Assembly: GCA_016209245.1 (NCBI GenBank)
Contig: JACQWN010000035.1
Span: forward strand, 1-12,093
DNA from: Bacteroidia bacterium
Lineage (GTDB): Bacteria; Bacteroidota; Bacteroidia; Bacteroidales; BM523
DNA length: 12,093 bases
Direction: 5' to 3'
Position numbers and translations under genes: made by a program. Positions 7,272 to 12,093 of this stretch are shown in pieces; position 1 is the stretch's first letter, and each line of letters opens with the position of its first letter. Below the pieces are notes generated by a model. That model was not told the DNA's origin and ran no database searches. It was given only the letters and a program-made list of their open reading frames with translations.

Positions 7272-7302
7272 TTTGCAAATTTACAATTTTTATATATCTT
7301 TC
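7272..7302 (+). promoter_or_regulatory. Candidate promoter for the M28 peptidase gene
   Basis: TTTG at 7272-7275 and TATCTTTC at 7295-7302 are separated by 19 nt and match the Bacteroidota -33/-7 layout with one mismatch in the -7 box. Transcription would start near 7308, about 28 nt before the TTG proposed as start codon. That fits the longer, signal-peptide-bearing form of the protein. Confidence 0.5.
7276..7283 (-). promoter_or_regulatory. -7 box (TAAATTTG) for holB
   Basis: The minus strand reads TAAATTTG, a perfect TAnnTTTG match 25 nt upstream of the holB ATG. It overlaps the divergent peptidase promoter. A matching -33 TTG is not evident. Confidence 0.45.
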
Positions 7303-7328
7303 GTTATTTATTTAGTAACTTAAAAAAG

Positions 7329-7348
7329 CCACAGATTGTACAGATTAT
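7329..7348 (+). repeat. Half-copy of the CCACAGATTnCACAGATT repeat
   Basis: CCACAGATTGTACAGATTAT matches one arm of the inverted repeat at 3568-3587 (read in reverse complement) at 17 of 20 positions. No partner arm was seen nearby. It overlaps the proposed start of the peptidase gene. Confidence 0.6.
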
Positions 7349-8277
7349 TTTTTATAATATTAAATTTTTTGGCCCCTATAACTTTAAACGCCGAAAAAAG
7401 TGATTCAATGATTACTATTAATAAAGAACGGTTATTTAAGGATATTAACTATTTAACCTCAATATCACCTGCCCGGAATTATTCAAATATCGGTTCACTC
7501 AACAGCGCTGCTGAATATATATTCAAAGAATTTCGTAAAGTAACTGACAGAGTTGAATACCAAAAATTTTATGTTGACAGCATAGAGTACAAAAACATCA
7601 TTGCTTCATTTGGTCCGGACTATGGTGTGAGAATTATTATCGGGGCTCATTATGATGTTTGCGGCAATCAGCCAGGCGCTGATGATAATGCTTCAGGAGT
7701 TGCCGGATTGCTTGAAATAGCCCGCCTTCTCGCTGAAAATCAATCAGCATTAAAGTACAGAATTGATATAGTAGCATATACATTAGAAGAACCGCCATTT
7801 TTCAGTTCGAAACATATGGGTAGCTATATCCATGCATCATCTCTTAAAAATGCCGGAGTAAAAATTAAGGAAATGATTTGCCTTGAAATGCTTGGTTATT
7901 TTTCAGTTCAAAAACATTCACAGGAATATCCATTAAATCTTCTCAGATTATTTTATCCTGATAAGGGTAATTTCATAGCAATTGTCGGAAAATTGGGACA
8001 GGGAAAGCTGGTAAGGAAGGTAAAACACTATATGAAACGAAATATTAGAATTAAAGTATGTACATTGATTGCCCCGGAATGGATACCCGGTATTGATTTT
8101 TCCGACCATCTGAACTATTGGAAAATGGGCTATAAAGCAGTAATGATAACCGATACAGGGTTTTACAGAAATACTAACTATCATTGCAACACAGATACTA
8201 TTGATACACTAGATTTTGACAAAATGGCAGAGGTTGTAAAAGGTATTTATATGACTGTTGTTACATTGGCTCAATAG
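7336..8277 (+). CDS. M28-family zinc peptidase, probably secreted
   Basis: From TTG at 7336 the product has 313 residues. The metal-site motifs of M28 aminopeptidases are present: GAHYDVCG (H105, D107), the bridging-Asp segment GADDNASGVAGLLE (D117), the acidic pair in YTLEEPPFF (E151/E152), ICLEMLGYF (E184), GIDFSDHLNYW, and the C-terminal histidine motif YRNTNYHCNTDTIDTLDFD. All expected parts of the catalytic domain are there, so it should be active, cleaving N-terminal residues from peptides or acting on a related small substrate. With the TTG start, residues 1-19 (YRLFFIILNFLAPITLNA) make a short signal peptide. The first ATG (7408) would remove it and give a cytosolic protein starting MITINKERLF. 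I favour TTG because the signal peptide and upstream promoter agree, but the start codon lies in a repeat half-site. It diverges from holB. Confidence 0.88.
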   Translation: MYRLFFIILNFLAPITLNAEKSDSMITINKERLFKDINYLTSISPARNYSNIGSLNSAAEYIFKEFRKVTDRVEYQKFYVDSIEYKNIIASFGPDYGVRIIIGAHYDVCGNQPGADDNASGVAGLLEIARLLAENQSALKYRIDIVAYTLEEPPFFSSKHMGSYIHASSLKNAGVKIKEMICLEMLGYFSVQKHSQEYPLNLLRLFYPDKGNFIAIVGKLGQGKLVRKVKHYMKRNIRIKVCTLIAPEWIPGIDFSDHLNYWKMGYKAVMITDTGFYRNTNYHCNTDTIDTLDFDKMAEVVKGIYMTVVTLAQ

Positions 8278-8306
8278 TTACTACCCATTTAAAAAAATCT
8301 GAAAAA

Positions 8307-8338
8307 TTTGAATTTTATTAACTTTTAAGTTATCTTTG
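8307..8338 (+). promoter_or_regulatory. Canonical Bacteroidota promoter of the higBA operon
   Basis: TTTG at 8307-8310 and TATCTTTG at 8331-8338 are both perfect consensus elements with a 20-nt spacer. The -7 box ends only 4 nt before the toxin ATG at 8343. Transcription should therefore start at or almost at the start codon, giving a leaderless or nearly leaderless message. Confidence 0.75.
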
Positions 8339-8342
8339 CAAA

Positions 8343-8693
8343 ATGAAGGAAAGACGAAAAATTATTTTTTTTAGAAATTATTTTCCTGATTTTTATATAA
8401 ATCAGAGTAAAAAAATTCAAGAAAAAATAGATTATGTTTTTGCAATTATAAAAAATGTAGAAAGGGTGCCTGAAAAGTTTTTAAAACATATTGAAGGTAC
8501 AAAAGGATTATTTGAAATACGAGTAGAACAAGGAAACAATATATTTAGAATATTTTGTTGTTTTGACCATGAAAATATAGTAGTTCTTTTCAATGCATTT
8601 CAAAAGAAAACAGAAAAGACACCAAAAAATGAAATTGAATTAGCTTTAAAATATATGACAGAATATTTCAAATCAAAGGAGATACAGCAATGA
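8343..8693 (+). CDS. higB: HigB/RelE-superfamily toxin
   Basis: The product has 116 residues, normal for the phage-derived Gp49-like / HigB branch of RelE toxins. It begins KERRKIIFFRNYFPDFY, continues QSKKIQEKIDYVFAIIKNVE, then the core VPEKFLKHIEGTKGLFEIRV, the strand NNIFRIFCCFDHENIVVLFN, and AFQKKTEKTPKNEIELAL. The EIRV, FRIF and FQKKT-x-KTP blocks are the family signature. Such toxins cut mRNA, usually on the ribosome. The toxin gene comes first, the reverse of most toxin-antitoxin operons but normal for higBA. Its TGA overlaps the antitoxin ATG (ATGA at 8690-8693), so the two are translationally coupled. Confidence 0.88.
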   Translation: MKERRKIIFFRNYFPDFYINQSKKIQEKIDYVFAIIKNVERVPEKFLKHIEGTKGLFEIRVEQGNNIFRIFCCFDHENIVVLFNAFQKKTEKTPKNEIELALKYMTEYFKSKEIQQ

Positions 8694-8995
8694 AAAAAGA
8701 GTTAATAAGAAAAGCAACAACATTTGATGAACTTCTTGACATAAAATATGGAAAGATTGGTACATCGAAGAGGGATAAATTTGAAGAGAAATCGCAGTAC
8801 TTTGTAATAAGTGAAATGCTTAAAGCATCGCGAGAAGAATCCAAAATGACACAAGAGCAACTTGCAGTAAAAATCGGTACAAAAAAAAGTTATATTTCAA
8901 GAATAGAAAATGGCAAATGTGACATTCAACTTTCGACATTATACCGGATATTTGAAATAGGACTTGGTAAACAAATTAGTTTATTAATAAGATAA
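8690..8995 (+). CDS. higA: HigA-like antitoxin with XRE helix-turn-helix
   Basis: The product has 101 residues. The first 40 (KATTFDELLDIKYGKIGTSK, then RDKFEEKSQYFVI) are the toxin-binding arm typical of HigA proteins paired with Gp49-like toxins. Residues about 43-98 are an XRE/Cro-type DNA-binding domain: LKASREESKMTQEQLAVKIG, then KSYISRIENGK, then LSTLYRIFEIGLGKQI. It should neutralise the upstream toxin and repress the shared promoter at 8307-8338. The ATG overlaps the toxin stop codon by one base step. Confidence 0.9.
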   Translation: MKKELIRKATTFDELLDIKYGKIGTSKRDKFEEKSQYFVISEMLKASREESKMTQEQLAVKIGTKKSYISRIENGKCDIQLSTLYRIFEIGLGKQISLLIR

Positions 8996-9076
8996 CAAAA
9001 CGTGTGATACCAAACAATTGCTGTAAATGAAGGGATAATGGCTCGTGGGAAGGAAAAGTAATAATTTTAAACTGCG

Positions 9077-10057
9077 GTGCTTCATTTGAACAACAATATT
9101 TTCAATATTCTGAATGATAAAGACTTTTATGATACCGCGATTAAAATATTTCACTATCAGGTTTCAGGAAATCCTGTTTATCGTGAATTTGTTAAGCTCC
9201 GGAAAATTGATCATGGGAAGATAACAGAACTTACCCGCATTCCTTTTCTCCCCGCAACATTTTTTAAAACACATAAAATAATTACCGGTACCGGCCGTAT
9301 AAAAAAAATCTTTTACAGCAGCGGAACCCAAGGAAAAGATACAAGCAAACATTATTTGACTGATATTAAATTATATAAAAGAAGCTTACTTACTGCTTTT
9401 CAGATTTTTTATAGTAATATTAAAGATTATTGCATATTAGCTCTTTTGCCAGGGTATCTTGAGCAAAAAAGCTCATCTCTGGTTTATATGATTAAAACTT
9501 TAATTCATGAAAGCGGACACCCTGCCGGAGGTTTTTATTTGTATGAGCATTCACACCTGAAAAAACGTATTATTGAACTGGAGCTTAAACAACAAAAGTT
9601 TTTACTTTTTGGGGTCAGTTATGCCCTCTTGGATTTTTCCGAAAAAAATAATTTTAACCTGAGATATGCTATAGTTATGGAAACCGGCGGTATGAAAGGT
9701 AACCGTGAAGAAATAACCAAAGATGAATTACATAAGTTATTAACCGGAAGATTTGGGGTTGATTGTATTCATTCTGAATACGGAATGACTGAATTACTTT
9801 CACAGGCATATTCAAAAGGTGGCAATTGCTTCCGGTGTCCGCCATGGATGAAGGTTATGATACGTGACATAAATGACCCGTATAATCATGTTGCTGATGG
9901 CAAAACCGGCGGAATAAATATAATTGACCTTGGAAATATTAATTCATGCGCTTTCGTTGAAACAGGCGATCTCGGGCGGAAATACCCAGATGGGACATTT
10001 GAAGTTCTAGGAAGAATAACCGGCAGTGATATAAGGGGCTGTAATCAGATGATTTAA
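9077..10057 (+). CDS. LuxE-like acyl-protein synthetase / acyltransferase
   Basis: The product has up to 326 residues and is a full-length adenylate-forming enzyme of the LuxE family (PF04443 type), which activates a fatty or other acyl acid as acyl-AMP and passes it to a thiol or partner protein. Motifs: IPFLPATFFKTHKI (55-68), the phosphate-binding loop SSGTQGKDTS (81-90), YCILALLPGYLE, IVMETGGMKGNR (199-210), IHSEYGMTELLSQAYSKG (231-248), FVETGDLG and LGRITGSDIRGCN at the C-terminus. No ATG lies near the start and an in-frame stop is at 9068-9070, so translation begins at GTG 9077 or, closer to the usual family N-terminus (NNNIFNILNDKDF), TTG 9086. It follows higA after 81 nt without a recognisable promoter. 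In Bacteroidota such genes are often linked to surface polysaccharide or lipid pathways, but this context does not show which acid it uses. Confidence 0.88.
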   Translation: MLHLNNNIFNILNDKDFYDTAIKIFHYQVSGNPVYREFVKLRKIDHGKITELTRIPFLPATFFKTHKIITGTGRIKKIFYSSGTQGKDTSKHYLTDIKLYKRSLLTAFQIFYSNIKDYCILALLPGYLEQKSSSLVYMIKTLIHESGHPAGGFYLYEHSHLKKRIIELELKQQKFLLFGVSYALLDFSEKNNFNLRYAIVMETGGMKGNREEITKDELHKLLTGRFGVDCIHSEYGMTELLSQAYSKGGNCFRCPPWMKVMIRDINDPYNHVADGKTGGINIIDLGNINSCAFVETGDLGRKYPDGTFEVLGRITGSDIRGCNQMI

Positions 10058-10431
10058 GTTTATGTTTCACAACATTTTCTTTTTTCATTTATAAATTTAT
10101 TTTTGCGCCGGTTGTAATCGTATTTTTGGAGTATTATAATAATAATCAGAAAGTTAGTCGTTTTGTAACTACAGGTTTTATCAGGTTACGGATACTGATA
10201 ATCTAACGGTGGAGTTTTGGGTGGAATGAACAGGTGGCATTCTTGAAGTCTTCTCCCATTTACATATTACGGGTGTTACAATTCTGATAATTTCGGGGAT
10301 GCCTTCCTGTTCATAATCGTTTATTTTCCCCTGCAAACGGGGGAAAAAATGAACTCCCAGAACGGTAAATTCTACACATCCGTTACACACAAGGATAAAA
10401 AACAACTTAATGGAAACATAAACTGTAAATT
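10058..10431. other. Gene-poor region with hairpin and promoter-like boxes
   Basis: This 374-bp stretch has no convincing gene. Two perfect TAnnTTTG boxes (TATTTTTG at 10098-10105 and 10121-10128) lack good -33 partners and no start codon follows closely. A hairpin with arms TTTTCCCC (10324-10331) and GGGGAAAA (10340-10347) and an 8-nt loop is present, but no T-run follows on either strand, so it is not a standard terminator. Short open frames on both strands look degenerate. The base composition is richer in G+C than the flanks around 10180-10380, so this may be remnant or repeat DNA. Confidence 0.5.
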
Positions 10432-11382
10432 ATGACAAGACAAAAAGAAAAAACTAACATCGTACATTTAGCACTTATGCAAGTCGCACCAACAGACCCA
10501 CTACCAAAACTTGCAAAAAAGCTAAATCTTGCCCGCCTACCTGCTTCGTTGATAGTTTTATGCTTTATTATGACAATTATTTTCTTCGTTGACACCACAA
10601 TAGCACAGACAAACAAGATAACAGAACCAAAAAAGCATCTTCCATTTACTTATGATTATATTGATTACAAAGGAGAAAAAGATTTTAGAAATTATTTTGC
10701 AACCAAAACTTTTGCCACAGGCACAAGACAATGCAGTAGTTTGCCAATTGTTTACGGAATACAAGCCGAAGCTCTTGGAGCAAAATTTTATCTGTCAACT
10801 GCACCTAATCATTCTTTTATTAAGTATCCTGACAATGCAGGGAAAATACATAATTACGAACCGACCTCACATTGGAATATTTCAGACGATTGGTATTCCG
10901 AACATATGTATATTACACCACAAGCCGAACGCAGCGGAATTTATCTTGACACACTAAACAAATTAATGATTATTGGCGATTGCATCGCCAATCTCGGAAT
11001 TAGTTACCTTAATAAATATGGCGTTGCTGACGGTGCATTTTTAAATGAATGTATTAATGCTTCAATGAAGTGTTTCCCGAAACAAAATAATTTACAGGCA
11101 ATTTTATTACGTAGTTCTATGCTTGCTCACATGTTAGACCGCTTGTTTTATATGAATGGCGTTAAAGATTTAAAAGACATAGACAAAGTAAAAGGGGCAA
11201 GAGAACTGTACGAAGCATTACAAAAAAACGAACTTTTGCTAAAAACATTAGGATACCAGGAAATACCGGCAGGCATTTACGAACAGCAAATGAATTTACA
11301 GGAATTTAGAGGAAAAGCACAAGAAGTAAAGGGTTTTAGCGGAAAAGAAAAACGAAATATGTTTATAAATATCAATAATTAA
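10432..11382 (+). CDS. Exported Cys-His-Glu (transglutaminase-like) protein with odd N-terminus
   Basis: The open frame has 316 codons. Residues 40-59 (LIVLCFIMTIIFFVDTTIAQ) are a hydrophobic segment ending in a probable signal-peptidase site. The core has GTRQCSSLPIVY (C101), a helix to EALGAK, then STAPNHSFI (H127), and HNYEPTSHW (N141, E143): the order Cys, His, then acidic residue of transglutaminase-like cysteine proteases. After it come SGIYLDTLNKL, GDCIANLGISYLNKYG and a helical tail (about 180-300) that may be TPR-like. I recall Bacteroidota proteins of unknown function with this C...APNH...SGIYMDTL pattern. Residues 1-39 (with HLALMQVAPTDPLPKLAKKL) are not signal-like and may be translated repeat DNA. 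Real starts could be TTG 10549 or ATG 10570. The next gene, 20 nt on, shares the core. Confidence 0.7.
   Translation: MTRQKEKTNIVHLALMQVAPTDPLPKLAKKLNLARLPASLIVLCFIMTIIFFVDTTIAQTNKITEPKKHLPFTYDYIDYKGEKDFRNYFATKTFATGTRQCSSLPIVYGIQAEALGAKFYLSTAPNHSFIKYPDNAGKIHNYEPTSHWNISDDWYSEHMYITPQAERSGIYLDTLNKLMIIGDCIANLGISYLNKYGVADGAFLNECINASMKCFPKQNNLQAILLRSSMLAHMLDRLFYMNGVKDLKDIDKVKGARELYEALQKNELLLKTLGYQEIPAGIYEQQMNLQEFRGKAQEVKGFSGKEKRNMFININN
10440..10550 (+). repeat. Possible dispersed-repeat segment fused to the gene start
   Basis: The stretch coding for residues about 4-39 of the following protein differs in composition from the gene body (more C and fewer T, with CCAACAGACCCACTACC) and reads as HLALMQVAPTDPLPKLAKKL plus NLARLPAS. 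I recall near-identical peptides translated from recurrent noncoding DNA in other Bacteroidota genomes. No second copy is in this window, so the repeat nature is inferred from memory. Confidence 0.35.
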
Positions 11383-11390
11383 AAACTTAA

Positions 11391-11398
11391 TATATTTG
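11391..11398 (+). promoter_or_regulatory. -7 box (TATATTTG) before the second Cys-His gene
   Basis: A perfect TAnnTTTG box lies in the 20-nt gap between the two Cys-His genes and ends 4 nt before the ATG, exactly as in the higBA promoter. No clear -33 TTG is seen, since that region lies in the upstream gene. The second gene may thus be transcribed both from its own start and by read-through. Confidence 0.5.
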
Positions 11399-11402
11399 CA
11401 TT

Positions 11403-12093
11403 ATGAAGAAAACAACATCGTTATTATTAAAATGTGTATTCGCTTTGCAAATTATTTCAGCAAGTACAAGTCATGCCCACAATCCAACAACAGAAGATTC
11501 ACTGACAAAATCCTGTTTCTATTCTGCAAAAGCGGAATTAGAAAATATGTTATCAGGCAAAATACCGCTTAATTACGAAAGAGCGATTTTTATTACCGAA
11601 AACGCATACCGGGGTAATGCCATTGATTATTCAGAATATAAAAAAATACTCGATATCCACACCGAAAGAATATTGAATTTAATTCACAATAATAACGAAG
11701 CGGATAAGCAAGTATTTAAAAACAATATTCTATATACAAAAGCGGAACAAAAAGAACAATATCGGAAACTATTAACTAATTGGGCGATTTATACATATTT
11801 AACAGACACAACTTATAGTGTAAATAAAAATGAATTCGTCTATTATTTGCCATTTCAATATTCATGGAACGACCCTTTAAGTACAATAGATTGGTCGAAT
11901 TCACAAGTATTAAATTTGCTTACACACAAAAATGGAAATTGTTACGCATTAGCTGCATTATATAAAATTCTATCCGAAAGATTAAGCTCTGATGCAAATA
12001 TAGCGACAGCGCCAAATCATATTTTTATTGTTCATAGTGATTTAAAAGGCATTTCATATAATATTGAATTAGCGTCAAAAGTTTTCCCGGGCA
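11403..12093 (+). CDS. Exported Cys-His-Glu (transglutaminase-like) protein, cut by window end
   Basis: An open frame starts with ATG at 11403 and continues to the right edge, giving 230 visible residues and no stop. Residues 1-26 are a signal peptide (KKTTSLLLKCVFALQIISAS, then TSHAH). Residues about 27-140 are charged and helical (YERAIFITENAYRGN, KKILDIHTERILNLI) and have no match I recognise. The core is THKNGNCYALAALYKILSER with C180, IATAPNHIFIV with H206, and SYNIELASK with N220 and E222. Cys-to-His (26) and His-to-Glu (16) spacings equal those of the upstream neighbour exactly. An LPFQYSWNDPLSTIDW segment comes before the core, in the place where transglutaminase-like proteins often have a strand leading to the catalytic Cys. 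The substrate is unknown; protein cleavage, cross-linking or amide chemistry in the periplasm are all possible. Confidence 0.75.
   Translation, partial: MKKTTSLLLKCVFALQIISASTSHAHNPTTEDSLTKSCFYSAKAELENMLSGKIPLNYERAIFITENAYRGNAIDYSEYKKILDIHTERILNLIHNNNEADKQVFKNNILYTKAEQKEQYRKLLTNWAIYTYLTDTTYSVNKNEFVYYLPFQYSWNDPLSTIDWSNSQVLNLLTHKNGNCYALAALYKILSERLSSDANIATAPNHIFIVHSDLKGISYNIELASKVFPG

Noticed and set aside
10324..10347. Hairpin TTTTCCCC...GGGGAAAA as a rho-independent terminator
   Set aside because: No T-run follows the stem on either strand.
10181..10405. Minus-strand 74-codon open frame in the gene-poor region
   Set aside because: No start context, no motif and an amino-acid mix that looks non-coding.
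10349..10435. Plus-strand peptide with NGKFYTSVTH, reminiscent of the GIY-YIG nuclease motif
   Set aside because: Only 28 codons, no upstream strand of the motif and no downstream catalytic residues; probably chance or an unprovable relic.

Overview
The window looks like chromosomal DNA of a low-GC (roughly one third G+C by eye) member of the Bacteroidota, probably an environmental Bacteroidales-like organism. The evidence is a GldH lipoprotein gene, a Bacteroidota-type RicT/PSP1 protein next to holB, secreted proteins whose signal peptides end in A-Q or N-A-Q, and several perfect TAnnTTTG -7 boxes, the hallmark of Bacteroidota sigma-A promoters. No rRNA, tRNA, CRISPR array or intact insertion sequence was seen.

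Layout. (1) 1-1287, minus strand: a secreted CsgG/TolB-like protein with a probable outer-membrane barrel half, followed 8 nt later by a second secreted protein that runs off the left edge. (2) 1583-2220, plus strand: a two-gene toxin-antitoxin cassette of the TumA/TumE (DUF6516) type with overlapping reading frames. (3) 2422-7250, minus strand: a housekeeping run in transcription order holB, ricT, gldH, trmB and a zinc alcohol dehydrogenase. It joins DNA replication, a PSP1/RicT protein, a motility/secretion lipoprotein, tRNA modification and redox metabolism. The four gaps after ricT each hold a different dyad-symmetric element. (4) 7336-10057, plus strand: an M28 zinc peptidase whose start lies in a repeat half-site, a HigB/HigA toxin-antitoxin pair with a textbook promoter placed almost on the start codon, and a LuxE-like acyl-protein synthetase with a non-ATG start. 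(5) 10058-12093, plus strand: a 374-bp gene-poor stretch, then two adjacent secreted proteins that share a cysteine-histidine-glutamate core with exactly the same spacing. The first has a foreign-looking N-terminus and the second is cut by the window end.

The housekeeping block is ordinary. The accessory material is the two toxin-antitoxin cassettes, the set of palindromic repeats and the paired Cys-His proteins at the right end. The last is the best candidate here for something not well described: two diverged, exported transglutaminase/cysteine-protease-like proteins encoded side by side. What they act on cannot be read from this sequence.
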